In this document: piece by piece, positions 31,368 through 38,638 of the stretch
Layout of the letters: every line of letters starts with the position of its first letter
Position numbering within the stretch: the stretch's first letter is position 1
Virus record (IMG/VR): IMGVR_UViG_3300027971_002711
Location: 1-41,642 of that record
Length of the DNA: 41,642 nt
Direction: 5' to 3' (one strand)
Source of the DNA: a virus
Notes under the pieces: model-generated
Database searches by the model: none
The model's input: the letters and a program-made list of their open reading frames with translations, nothing else
What the model was told of the DNA's origin: nothing
Made by a program: the position numbers and the translations under genes

Positions 31368-31949
31368 ATGGGAAGATCTAAAATTATATATAAGACAAAG
31401 TTACGGAGTTTTATTAATTTTATGTCTCGTGAGATATTTAATGCTGTCAAATTAAATAAGACTAAGACTTTATCGTTTGAATTTAATTATAATGATGAAG
31501 TTATTGAATTAAAAGTAGCTATTAAAAGGGCAGGTATAGATATAGCATTTGATATATGGGGAAGTAGTTCTGATGAAGACATTGATATGAATATTTCTAT
31601 ATCAACTAAATTATTCAGCTCAAAAGATTATAATCAATTCAATGCCGAGGTAAGAGAATTCTTAAGGCACGAAATGGAGCATATTGGACAATATCATGAA
31701 GTGCATGGCAAAGAAGATATATATGGTTATCCAGCAGCAACCACAGAATTAGATTACTTTACAGTTCCTTATGAAATAGATGCTTTCTTACATGGATTGA
31801 ATTATAAAAGAAAATATCTTAAAACTAACATCATAGATGAAATAAATGATTTACTCAGAAATTATTATTATGTAAATGACCCAGTAATATTAGATGCATG
31901 GATTGCAAGATTAAATATAATTTTACCACATACCTTAAACAATGACTGA
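31368..31949 (+). CDS. Second zincin metallopeptidase-like protein, 193 aa
   Basis: The zinc site is H101-E102-M-E-H105 in REFLRHEMEHIGQYHEV, with Glu136 in VPYEIDAFLHGL the probable third ligand. The N-terminal 60 residues form a beta-rich domain (LSFEFNYNDEVIELKVAIKR). This H-E-x-x-H plus Y-E-x-D-A-F layout is seen in phage-encoded predicted metalloproteases. It overlaps the next gene by 8 nt. No signal peptide. Substrate unknown; a role in virion maturation or host protein cleavage is possible but not shown. Confidence 0.78.
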   Translation: MGRSKIIYKTKLRSFINFMSREIFNAVKLNKTKTLSFEFNYNDEVIELKVAIKRAGIDIAFDIWGSSSDEDIDMNISISTKLFSSKDYNQFNAEVREFLRHEMEHIGQYHEVHGKEDIYGYPAATTELDYFTVPYEIDAFLHGLNYKRKYLKTNIIDEINDLLRNYYYVNDPVILDAWIARLNIILPHTLNND

Positions 31950-32211
31950 AAAGAATTATATACATAAAGTACTTAGTGAGGGAGTTGATCTTTTAACATC
32001 ACCCAATCTTAAATTTCCAAGAGACATAACTAACGATGAGCGAATCCTTTTCTTTCAAAGAATGATTAAGTTTTTCGAAGATAAAGAAGATTATTTAAAG
32101 TGTGCGCGTCTTGAAAAGCCATTATACAAATACATTAAACAACAAAAACAAGAATCCAATGGACGAAAACATAGAATTAAAAACTCCATCACAGGCTCTC
32201 AAATTACTTAA
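31942..32211 (+). CDS. Hypothetical protein, 89 aa, with tag-like start
   Basis: A charged helical protein. Its first residues (MTEKNYIHKVLSEGVDLL) contain V-L-S-E-G, close to the end of the long tag on the 34924 protein (EVLSEG). The rest includes RDITNDERILFFQRMIKFFE and a basic tail. The tag resemblance is partial and may be chance. It overlaps the next gene by 53 nt when that gene starts at 32159, unusually long for this genome. Confidence 0.6.
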   Translation: MTEKNYIHKVLSEGVDLLTSPNLKFPRDITNDERILFFQRMIKFFEDKEDYLKCARLEKPLYKYIKQQKQESNGRKHRIKNSITGSQIT

Positions 32212-32554
32212 AGAAGATTTAAAATCTCATACCGGATTCAAAAGATTAATTGGTCAAGGATTTATTAATAAGCCTAGATTCTTTGCATCTGCATATGATA
32301 TTATTAAAGATAATTTTAAGCAAACGACGAAAGTATTTATTTTGGAAGGTCAGGTAAATATATTAATCAATAATGAAGTCCAATTAAATTTAAGCTCAGC
32401 TATCGAAATATTAACTAACAATGATCTTTTAGATATAACTGCAGTAGACCCTGATGGGCAATTATTATATAGGCTATCTGATAAAGGTATTAAAGTCATA
32501 GAACAACTTAAAGCATTAGATGGCAGGGAAAAAGAAGATACCGGAAATATTTAA
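32159..32554 (+). CDS. Hypothetical protein, winged-helix-like, 131 aa
   Basis: Starting at ATG 32159 the protein reads MDENIELKTPSQALKLLKED. Hydrophobic spacing in the C-terminal 60 residues (LNLSSAIEILTNNDLLDITA, GQLLYRLSDKGIKVIEQLKA) is like a winged helix: helix, turn, wing with G-x-L-x-Y-x-L-S-D-K-G. That wing resembles the end of MarR/PadR-like DNA-binding domains, so a small regulator is possible. An in-frame GTG at 32102 would overlap the previous gene much more. It overlaps the next gene by 35 nt. Confidence 0.55.
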   Translation: MDENIELKTPSQALKLLKEDLKSHTGFKRLIGQGFINKPRFFASAYDIIKDNFKQTTKVFILEGQVNILINNEVQLNLSSAIEILTNNDLLDITAVDPDGQLLYRLSDKGIKVIEQLKALDGREKEDTGNI

Positions 32555-32798
32555 CCTAATAATATTTAATAATGATAAATTATCTTTTTTAGAGATTATC
32601 TTAATATTAAAGTCAATAGGGTTAATGGAATTGCAAGCAAATCAATGTGCGATGTTAATTCACAATAAAGGAAAATACGCAGCAGTGTCAGGTGAATATG
32701 ATGAAATGAAGTCAATTCAATCTAACTTGACAGAGTATGGAGTAAAATCGGAAATAGAGCCGAAAATAAATAAACCAATAAATAAAAACAAAACTTAA
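32520..32798 (+). CDS. Hypothetical protein, ClpS-like fold possible, 92 aa
   Basis: The sequence begins MAGKKKIPEIFNLIIFNNDK, then LSFLEIILILKSIGLMELQA, AMLIHNKGKYAAVSGEYDEM, and a strand pair in LTEYGVKSEIEP. The N-D-(K) near residue 18, a helix, M-x-x-x-H-x-x-G and a late V-K-S-E strand echo the ClpS/adaptor fold (N-D-D-x-T, H-x-x-G), which would make it a protease adaptor. I treat this as a lead, as identity is low. It overlaps the previous gene by 35 nt. Confidence 0.5.
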   Translation: MAGKKKIPEIFNLIIFNNDKLSFLEIILILKSIGLMELQANQCAMLIHNKGKYAAVSGEYDEMKSIQSNLTEYGVKSEIEPKINKPINKNKT

Positions 32799-32803
32799 CA
32801 GTT

Positions 32804-32995
32804 ATGGAAGAAAAAACATCAAATGTAATGTTTACGGACATGAAAGATTTATGGACAGAATTCGAAACAAATCATTCGGATTTTGCAAGTACAGGTAAGA
32901 AGAAAGCAGCAGCGAGAGCTAGAAAAGCTATTCAAAACCTTAAGGCTATGATTACTAATTACAAGAAAGCTTCAGTAGAAGAATGTAAAGCATAA
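32804..32995 (+). CDS. Hc1-like histone H1 family protein, 63 aa
   Basis: The sequence FASTGKKKAAARARKAIQNL followed by KAMITNYKKASVEECK matches the Bacteroidota and chlamydial Hc1-like family (G-N-K-A-A-G-T-R-A-R-K-A-x-x-E-L). The N-terminus (FTDMKDLWTEFETNHSD) is the family's acidic helix. These proteins coat and compact DNA. In a phage it could condense the genome or reshape the host nucleoid. The gene ends its unit; a terminator follows 20 nt later. Confidence 0.8.
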   Translation: MEEKTSNVMFTDMKDLWTEFETNHSDFASTGKKKAAARARKAIQNLKAMITNYKKASVEECKA

Positions 32996-33015
32996 TTAAA
33001 GCCATTAGTATATTG

Positions 33016-33044
33016 GGGTGGGGAATAAAATCTCCACCCTTTTT
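33016..33044 (+). terminator. Intrinsic (rho-independent) terminator
   Basis: GGGTGGGGA (33016-33024) pairs with TCTCCACCC (33031-33039) through 9 pairs with one G-U, around the loop ATAAAA, and is followed by TTTTT (33040-33044). It is the strongest terminator in the window and separates the 30216-32995 unit from the tagged-protein cassette. The high local G+C of its stem stands out from the A/T-rich surroundings. Confidence 0.88.
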
Positions 33045-33078
33045 ACGCCCAAGATATAATTATAATAAATAGAATAAA

Positions 33079-33540
33079 ATGAATAATAATACTCTTAAAA
33101 AACTTATCAAAGAAGAAATAAGATCTATACTTAAAGAAGGAGAACATGATCAACAAAATTATATGTTCTTTCAAAATCTTCATACTATTAAAAGAATGGT
33201 AGAGAAGATGCTTGCTCTTAATCCACAAGAAGTAGACACATTATTATCTGATGGCCATGGATGGGCTGTAGATCATATTTCAACTTCTGCAGATGATGTA
33301 GGTGAAGTAGGAACTTGGATGTGTAATGAGTTAGGACGTGATATGAATAATACTAATATGATGTCAGAATCTAATTCAAGAAATGATATTGCTAATTATA
33401 TTAGTATATTATCAAATAGACTTATTGTAGCTAAACAAGAAGGCGATCAAAAGATGATTGACACATTAACTAAATGGATTGCAGATTTAAAGAATGAACT
33501 TAACAGTCTTAAAAAACTAACTAATGAAAAAATACGATAA
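33079..33540 (+). CDS. Tagged protein A (long tag), 153 aa
   Basis: The N-terminus MNNNTLKKLIKEEIRSILKE, then Gly, is the long form of the shared tag: an amphipathic basic helix ending [I/L]-L-K-E-G. The body has a helix (KRMVEKMLALNPQEVDTLLS), HGWAVDHISTSADDVGEVGT, and a C-terminal coiled-coil-like section. Similar bodies occur in marine phages without known function. If the tag is cut after Glu20, a 133-residue protein would remain. First gene after the terminator; overlaps the next by 17 nt. Confidence 0.75.
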   Translation: MNNNTLKKLIKEEIRSILKEGEHDQQNYMFFQNLHTIKRMVEKMLALNPQEVDTLLSDGHGWAVDHISTSADDVGEVGTWMCNELGRDMNNTNMMSESNSRNDIANYISILSNRLIVAKQEGDQKMIDTLTKWIADLKNELNSLKKLTNEKIR

Positions 33541-33976
33541 ACTAAGACAATTACTTAAAGAGCAAATCAGAAAAGTAATTCTTAAAGAAGGATTTCAATC
33601 AGCAGACAATATTTATATGTCAATGTTTGAAGATAATATTGTTCTTACTCAATCATTTAATGGTTCAGAATCAGATATGGGCCAAAAGATAGAAATATCT
33701 ATGAAAGACTTTCCTAAGATATTAGATGGTTTATTTAATTTGGTTCCTGTAAATAGAATCCCTGTTAATTATCGTCAAAGTATGATAGCAAAATTATCTG
33801 ATAAAGCAATTGATCAAGAAACTGATTTAGCTGCTGAAAAGCCAGATAAAGAATTTAAGGGTAAAAAAGGTAAAGATGAAGAAGGTGGCGGAGGAAAAGA
33901 ATCTGCCGCAGAAGAAACGCCAGCAGGTGGTGAAGAAGAAGAAGAAGCACCGGCAGGTGAAAATCCATTCGCATAA
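33524..33976 (+). CDS. Tagged protein B (long tag, acidic tail), 150 aa
   Basis: The tag is KYDKLRQLLKEQIRKVILKE followed by Gly23. A compact middle domain (IYMSMFEDNIVLTQSF, SMKDFPKILDGLFNLVPV) leads into a disordered tail that moves from Lys-rich (KEFKGKKGKDEE) to Gly-rich to acidic (GGEEEEEAPAGENPFA). Such tails are typical of virion internal or scaffold-like proteins that touch DNA or shell. The overlap with the gene upstream is 17 nt, and the next ATG shares the last base of its stop (TAATG). Confidence 0.75.
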   Translation: MKKYDKLRQLLKEQIRKVILKEGFQSADNIYMSMFEDNIVLTQSFNGSESDMGQKIEISMKDFPKILDGLFNLVPVNRIPVNYRQSMIAKLSDKAIDQETDLAAEKPDKEFKGKKGKDEEGGGGKESAAEETPAGGEEEEEAPAGENPFA

Positions 33977-34329
33977 TGAAGACTGATAAACTTAGATTAC
34001 TTCTTAAAGAAGAAATACGCAAGATATTAAAAGAAGATGATATTGTTCCAGTAGGACCTGAAGGAGAAAAGATATCAGATCCAAAGGTTGCAGCAAAACT
34101 TTCTAATACTCTTAAACAATCTTTACTAAAAGTACCATCATCAATGAGATCTAGACTTACTGATTTAATTGCTGATGATGGAATAAGAAGTGCGTTAAAG
34201 AGTAAAGATCAAAGGGCGAGTATATTAACTGCTATTGCAACTGCATTTGGCGTTAATGATCAAGAGTTTGGTCAAGTCGTGTCTCAAATCAAAAAGAATT
34301 TGGCGATGACTAATACAGAAAAATTATAA
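33976..34329 (+). CDS. Tagged protein C (long tag), 117 aa
   Basis: The tag reads KTDKLRLLLKEEIRKILKED, with the [L/I]-x-E end at Leu-Lys-Glu19. After a short loop with V-G-P-E-G-E the rest is helical: VAAKLSNTLKQSLLKVPSSM, RLTDLIADDGIRSALKSKDQ, AFGVNDQEFGQVVSQIKKNL. There is no cysteine and no catalytic motif. It appears to be a small helical bundle of unknown role, within the tagged cassette and coupled to the previous gene by TAATG. Confidence 0.75.
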   Translation: MKTDKLRLLLKEEIRKILKEDDIVPVGPEGEKISDPKVAAKLSNTLKQSLLKVPSSMRSRLTDLIADDGIRSALKSKDQRASILTAIATAFGVNDQEFGQVVSQIKKNLAMTNTEKL

Positions 34330-34334
34330 TACAT

Positions 34335-34904
34335 ATGGAACCATTAACTCATAATAACAATACCTTTAATGATTTAACTTATCAGCTATATAAACATATG
34401 TCTGATAAATATGAAGTTCTTAAGAATCAATATCCAAAATTCATTATCAACAACAAACAACAATCATCTCATATTTTAGGGCCAACAGCTAACTATCAAC
34501 CAGACACTAAAACTATTACGGTATTTAGTTTTGGAAGACATCCTAAAGATATGTTAAGATCATTTGCTCATGAAGTTATTCATCACGTTCAAAATTGTGA
34601 AGGAAGATTAACTAATACTTCTACACATGAAGGATATGCTTTAGACGACTCAAATATGAGCGAATTGGAGCGAGAAGCGTACGAGCAAGGCAATATGGCA
34701 TTTCGTGAGTTTGAGGATCTATACAAAAGAAAAAACCCTATTGCTGAAGGCGGTGCTATGATGAATGCTGCTGAAATGAAACGTCACAAAAATAAATTGG
34801 GCAAGCTTAATAAAGTATTAGCGAAACAGGGAGATCAAATGATTCCTTATCCTAAAGAATTACCCAATACCGTTATGAATGCTAAATTAATTACGAAAAA
34901 ATAA
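34335..34904 (+). CDS. Third zincin metallopeptidase-like protein, 189 aa
   Basis: The site is H79-E80-V-I-H83 in MLRSFAHEVIHHVQNCEGRL, with Glu114 or Glu117 in SELEREAYEQGNMAFREF as the likely third ligand. The E-R-E-A-Y-E-Q-G-N/x-M-x-F-R pattern is seen in predicted phage metalloproteases. It has no N-terminal tag but lies inside the tagged block. An internal P-I-A-E-G-G near residue 137 fits [L/I]-x-E-G. A virion-associated protease is one reading. Differs in sequence from the zincins at 30840 and 31368. Confidence 0.78.
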   Translation: MEPLTHNNNTFNDLTYQLYKHMSDKYEVLKNQYPKFIINNKQQSSHILGPTANYQPDTKTITVFSFGRHPKDMLRSFAHEVIHHVQNCEGRLTNTSTHEGYALDDSNMSELEREAYEQGNMAFREFEDLYKRKNPIAEGGAMMNAAEMKRHKNKLGKLNKVLAKQGDQMIPYPKELPNTVMNAKLITKK

Positions 34905-34923
34905 CAATATAAAATATAACAAT

Positions 34924-35175
34924 ATGAAAATATCACAATTAAAATCTCTTATAAAAGAGAACATTAAAGAAGTTTTATCTGAGGGAGCACTTTTAAATTC
35001 TATTACTCCAGGTTTGGAAGGCGAAGTTAAAATAGCTGTTCAAAGTTTAGAAGCTTACTTAAATAAAACCAACGCAATCTTAGACTATAATCACGCTCGT
35101 AACCTAGCAGAGCTTATTATTGATATAATTGATGCTGCAAAGGATGAAGCAAGAAACGAATCAAGCGATTACTAA
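34924..35175 (+). CDS. Tagged protein D (long tag), 83 aa
   Basis: The tag MKISQLKSLIKENIKEVLSE followed by Gly is a close copy of the long form, and it accounts for a quarter of the gene. The remainder is a single helical pair (LEGEVKIAVQSLEAYLNKTN, HARNLAELIIDIIDAAKDEA). A very small internal protein with little beyond the tag and a helical hairpin. Preceded by the A/T-rich spacer AATATAAAATATAACAAT. Confidence 0.75.
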   Translation: MKISQLKSLIKENIKEVLSEGALLNSITPGLEGEVKIAVQSLEAYLNKTNAILDYNHARNLAELIIDIIDAAKDEARNESSDY

Positions 35176-35186
35176 AAAATAAGAGT

Positions 35187-35237
35187 ATGGGTGATCACGA
35201 GGAATATCCAGATTTTTTTGAGCATAACGAATTATAA
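35187..35237 (+). CDS. Possible micro-ORF, 16 aa
   Basis: ATG 35187 to TAA 35237 encodes MGDHEEYPDFFEHNEL, an acidic aromatic peptide. It fills most of the space between the 35175 stop and the 35241 gene. There is no Shine-Dalgarno site to test, as in the rest of the genome. It may be a translated leader or chance. Listed because the gap is otherwise unexplained. Confidence 0.3.
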   Translation: MGDHEEYPDFFEHNEL

Positions 35238-35240
35238 CAA

Positions 35241-35339
35241 ATGACCAAAAAAGAAAAGAAAGCTAAGAACAGAAAGAAGATAGCTAAAGCAGCTATCAAG
35301 CTTCAACAACAAAAAGGCATCTATAAAAAGAAAACATAA
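35241..35339 (+). CDS. Small basic peptide gene, 32 aa
   Basis: ATG 35241 opens a 32-residue peptide with MTKKEKKAKNRKKIAKAAIK and then LQQQKGIYKKKT, ending TAA 35337-35339, one base before the next gene's ATG. It is about half Lys/Arg and forms one helix. Such peptides can bind DNA or RNA and may be packaged with the genome. The precise fit between neighbouring genes supports translation. Confidence 0.55.
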   Translation: MTKKEKKAKNRKKIAKAAIKLQQQKGIYKKKT

Positions 35340-35340
35340 T

Positions 35341-36453
35341 ATGATTAAGCTCAAAGACTTATTAGAGAATGCTAATGTTAATATTGATTCGAAATTTAAT
35401 TCTGATCTAATAAACTATATCAATAAACAATATCATGAAAACTATACAACATTAACTCCTAGGGAAATTAATGATGGTTATTGTGATTTATGGGCTAGTT
35501 TATTTATAAAGAAGTTTGGCGGAGAACATCAATGGTCTTATGACTTTCCTAATGAACCTAATGCGCATTCATGGGTCAAGCTTAATAATAAATTTTATGA
35601 TGCTGAAGCAACAAACGGAGTTTCTAGTTTAACTGAATTACCAGAATTCCAAAGATTTATATCAAAATATGGAAATGAATGGTTAAATGATTCATTTTAT
35701 AAAAATATCCAATCAAGCACAACGGAAATAACAGAAGATCTTCGTGATTGGTTTGGTAAAGGTAGTAAAGGCGGAGTAGGTGGAGGAGGATGGGATAGAT
35801 ATAATTCATCAGGAGATAGAATAGGTAAGTGCGGAGATGCTAAAGAAGGAGATGCTTATTCAGCTTGCCTTTCAAAAGAAAAAGCAGAGAAATTAGGTAA
35901 AGAAGGAAGAGCAGCATTCGTAAAAAGAAAAAGGGCTGCCCAATCTAAAGGCGGAGACGCTAAAAAGGGTGGAGAAACAACTAAAGGTCAAAAGGCTATT
36001 AAAGTAAAAATGGGGGTTAAAGAAGAAATAACACCGGAGCAGTCTGAAAGAATTGGTATGCCATTTAAAGGGAAGAATAATCAAAAGTTAAAAGAAACAT
36101 CAGATCCGGAATCAGGCAAAGCAGCGCCATATGGGTCTGGCTATGCCCCTATCAAAGAATTAGTAACAGCTACAGAAGTTATTTGTGATAATTGTAAATG
36201 GAAATGGAAAATAGCCGAAGGCGGTAAAGATCCTTATCTATGTCATAAATGTCATCATGATAATACACCCGACCTCGCGAAATACAAACAACTCTCAGCA
36301 TTATTAGAAAAGAATATACCTACAGATAAATCTAAATGGTCTTATTACAAGTCTCAAGCCAAAAAGAAATTTGATGTATATCCTTCAGCGTATGCAAACG
36401 GATGGGCTGCAAAAATGTATAAAAAAGCTGGTGGAGGCTGGCGTAAATCTTAA
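35341..36453 (+). CDS. Tagged multidomain protein: Cys-protease-like, Gly/Lys linker, zinc ribbon, DUF5872; 370 aa
   Basis: A short tag MIKLKDLLEN opens the chain. The first domain (to about 130) has Cys48 (DGYCDLWASLF), His76 (NAHSWVKL) and Asp87 (FYDAEATNG), a transglutaminase/papain-like C-H-D order. Next comes a DWFGKGSKGGVGGGGW motif and a Lys/Gly segment (CGDAKEGDAYSACLSKEKAE) known in marine phage proteins. A CxxC-CxxC zinc ribbon (ICDNCKWKW, LCHKCHH; about 281-304) follows. The end, FDVYPSAYANGWAAKMYKKA, is a DUF5872 domain. Likely a virion-carried protein. Activity of the triad is a guess from order only. Confidence 0.75.
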   Translation: MIKLKDLLENANVNIDSKFNSDLINYINKQYHENYTTLTPREINDGYCDLWASLFIKKFGGEHQWSYDFPNEPNAHSWVKLNNKFYDAEATNGVSSLTELPEFQRFISKYGNEWLNDSFYKNIQSSTTEITEDLRDWFGKGSKGGVGGGGWDRYNSSGDRIGKCGDAKEGDAYSACLSKEKAEKLGKEGRAAFVKRKRAAQSKGGDAKKGGETTKGQKAIKVKMGVKEEITPEQSERIGMPFKGKNNQKLKETSDPESGKAAPYGSGYAPIKELVTATEVICDNCKWKWKIAEGGKDPYLCHKCHHDNTPDLAKYKQLSALLEKNIPTDKSKWSYYKSQAKKKFDVYPSAYANGWAAKMYKKAGGGWRKS

Positions 36454-36458
36454 TAATT

Positions 36459-36794
36459 ATGATAAAACTTAAATCTATAATCTCAGAGGCTAAGAAACCA
36501 GAAGAGAAACAGGACACGTTCGAATTATTCGCAGAAACTAGAATGGGCGGTGCAGAAAAGATATCTAACAATGCTCATGAGAAAGGAGGCTTCGCTCTTC
36601 TTACTTGGCATCATTTCAAAGTAAAGCTTCCTTATTATAAAAAAGCCACTGAAGGTAAATTTGATATGGAGTCTGCTAAGAAAGAGTTTGAAGAAACATA
36701 CAAGAAAATTTCATTATCTATGACTCCGAATGAATTTCAACGAGAAGTAGGTAGATTAGAAGTATTAGGCGAATTAATTATTAAACACAAATGA
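36459..36794 (+). CDS. Tagged protein E (short tag), 111 aa
   Basis: The tag is MIKLKSIISE then Ala. The body is helical with GGAEKISNNAHEKGGFALLT, WHHFKVKLPYYKKATEGKF and a Glu/Lys-rich end. A very similar layout (G-x-A-x-L-x-x-x-H-x-x-x-K-x-x-P-Y) is found in small T4-like marine phage proteins, so the family looks conserved but is uncharacterised. It overlaps the following gene by 4 nt. Confidence 0.75.
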   Translation: MIKLKSIISEAKKPEEKQDTFELFAETRMGGAEKISNNAHEKGGFALLTWHHFKVKLPYYKKATEGKFDMESAKKEFEETYKKISLSMTPNEFQREVGRLEVLGELIIKHK

Positions 36795-37213
36795 TCAAAC
36801 TAACAGATATATTAAATGAAGGGCAGATAGCTAAATGTCCTCCAGCAACTCAAAACATAGAGTTGAATCTTAAAAACAGACAAAAGGCTATTGACGAATA
36901 TGGATATGGTCCTATGAATCCAAATGAAAAGAATGAAAAGTTCTGGCAAAAGAAAGTGGATATGTGGCAATTGGATTCTGCAGCTGAGGCTAAAAAATCT
37001 CTTTGCGGAAATTGTGCTGCATTCGATATGACAACTAAAACATTAGATTGTATTGCTAAAGGTATTGGAAATGATGAAGGTTCGGAAGATCCATATCAAG
37101 TTATTAATGCTGGGCAATTGGGATATTGCAGATTCTTAAAGTTTAAATGTGCAGCTAAACGTACTTGCGATGCATGGGTAGTTGGTGGACCTCTTAAAGA
37201 TAAAGTTAAATAA
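36791..37213 (+). CDS. Tagged Cys-rich protein F (short tag), 140 aa
   Basis: The short tag reads MIKLTDILNE then Gly. Eight Cys follow, beginning at Cys16 (IAKCPP) and grouped in CGNCAAFDM, LDCIAKG, GYCRFLKFKC and RTCDAW, a pattern for one or two metal or Fe-S sites, as in rubredoxin-like or HiPIP-like small phage proteins. Between them lies NPNEKNEKFWQKKVDMWQLD. It is coupled both sides (4-nt overlap before, TAATG after). Role unknown; could be a redox or structural module in the virion. Confidence 0.75.
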   Translation: MIKLTDILNEGQIAKCPPATQNIELNLKNRQKAIDEYGYGPMNPNEKNEKFWQKKVDMWQLDSAAEAKKSLCGNCAAFDMTTKTLDCIAKGIGNDEGSEDPYQVINAGQLGYCRFLKFKCAAKRTCDAWVVGGPLKDKVK

Positions 37214-37851
37214 TGAAACTAGAACTTACATCTAATAAACTTAGTCAAACTAAATACTGGATTAATGAAATAATCACAGAATATCAACCAATGGCTAATG
37301 ATATTTCTTTATTTGATGTTAATGGTTATGATTTATGTGGGCTAGAGCAAGAATATGCTAAAGTAAATATGTCTGCAACTGAGCATCGGTATAAACAAGC
37401 CATTAAAAAAGATTGGATGATAGATTCAGATAAAAGTATATCAGGCTGTCATATTAATCATGCTCTTTTATTTGAACGTAAAGGATATTCCGGCCCAGCA
37501 TTAGAACAATTATCTTTATGGGCTAAAGAATTACCTCTTATCAATAAATTAATCTTTATTAATCCAAAGTGGGGTATAGACCTTTCAATTGATTATGTAG
37601 ATGATAATGGTAATGTATTTGAAGTATTTCATTATGAATGGGATTCATTTGAATATTCTAAAGTATTGAAGATGAAAGACAAAATTGAATATTTAGCATT
37701 AAATACAAATTGGGATGATGCTGCGATAGAATTAATTAAAAGAAAAGATGAATGGTCTACATTACCATTCTTTGAACAAAGTAATTGGAAATGTAAGTTC
37801 TATGGTATCGAACCAGAAAACTTTAAAGAAATAATTTGGAGCTCTATATAA
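37213..37851 (+). CDS. Hypothetical protein, 212 aa, within the tagged cassette
   Basis: The start MKLELTSNKLSQTKYWINEI has no clear tag, although I-I-T-E (about residue 22) fits [L/I]-x-E. The rest is an alpha/beta protein with SGCHINHALLFERKGYSGPA and LFDVNGYDLCGLEQEYAKVN. It is Trp-rich near the end (NWDDAAIELIKRKDEW). It lies between tagged genes and is coupled by TAATG, so the same virion setting is plausible. No family recognised. Confidence 0.7.
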   Translation: MKLELTSNKLSQTKYWINEIITEYQPMANDISLFDVNGYDLCGLEQEYAKVNMSATEHRYKQAIKKDWMIDSDKSISGCHINHALLFERKGYSGPALEQLSLWAKELPLINKLIFINPKWGIDLSIDYVDDNGNVFEVFHYEWDSFEYSKVLKMKDKIEYLALNTNWDDAAIELIKRKDEWSTLPFFEQSNWKCKFYGIEPENFKEIIWSSI

Positions 37852-37852
37852 T

Positions 37853-38638
37853 ATGATAAAACTTAGATCATTATTAAAAGAATCATTAGACAAAAATATA
37901 GTAAATACTATACTAGATGAATTAAAGCCTACTATATCAGATATGGTAAATGAAATAGAAAATTGGGTTAGAGAAAAATATAAAATGCCTGTTAATGATC
38001 ATGACAGAGAAATGTTTAGATATAATCTTATTGTAGATATGGTTAAGGCGGTTGAATCATACACTAAACCAACTGATAAACTTATTTCAGTAAGAGCAAG
38101 AAGATCAGGTAAAGGAAGTATTCAAATAAATGCTGAGATTGAAAGAGATGGAGTTTCATATCCATTTGAAACGGAAGCTATATTAGCTGGAGGTCATAAT
38201 ATTCAGCAATTACATTATCGTTATATTACCAAAACACGATTAGGGAAAACGGGTAATTCAGAGATTACTAACGTTTATAAAGAAAAGATTAAACGATTAT
38301 CCAAAATAGATAAAATCAATCAAGAAATTGAAAGCTTTCAAAAGAGAATAGATAATACAAATAAAGAAATTGAAATGAACTCTAAAATGAGCGATGAAGA
38401 AATTCTTAAATCTGTAACATCAAAACCAGATTATTATGTATGGCCTTCTTGGGAAGAAATGATTCAAAGAGATGCTGCAAGAAACTATGATAATGATGAA
38501 GCACTTTATAATAAAGAAAAAACCGACCGTTATAATTCTATAGTCCCTAATTGGAAAGATAGAAATATTAGACAAAAGCAAGATTATGCGAAAAGCTTAC
38601 AGATTGCAATAAATAAACTTCAAAAGAAACTTGCATGA
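37853..38638 (+). CDS. Tagged protein G (short tag, coiled coil), 261 aa
   Basis: The tag is MIKLRSLLKE then Ser. A globular alpha/beta domain (about 30-145) contains VRARRSGKGSIQINAEIERD and FETEAILAGGHNIQQLHYRY. A coiled coil follows (KIDKINQEIESFQKRIDNTN), then a charged Trp-rich tail (YYVWPSWEEMIQRDAARNYD). The shape suggests a structural or DNA-contacting protein. It overlaps the next gene by 4 nt (ATGA). Confidence 0.75.
   Translation: MIKLRSLLKESLDKNIVNTILDELKPTISDMVNEIENWVREKYKMPVNDHDREMFRYNLIVDMVKAVESYTKPTDKLISVRARRSGKGSIQINAEIERDGVSYPFETEAILAGGHNIQQLHYRYITKTRLGKTGNSEITNVYKEKIKRLSKIDKINQEIESFQKRIDNTNKEIEMNSKMSDEEILKSVTSKPDYYVWPSWEEMIQRDAARNYDNDEALYNKEKTDRYNSIVPNWKDRNIRQKQDYAKSLQIAINKLQKKLA

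Noticed and set aside
32102-32158. GTG start for the winged-helix-like gene
   Set aside because: It would overlap the 31942 gene by 110 nt; ATG 32159 is a better start.
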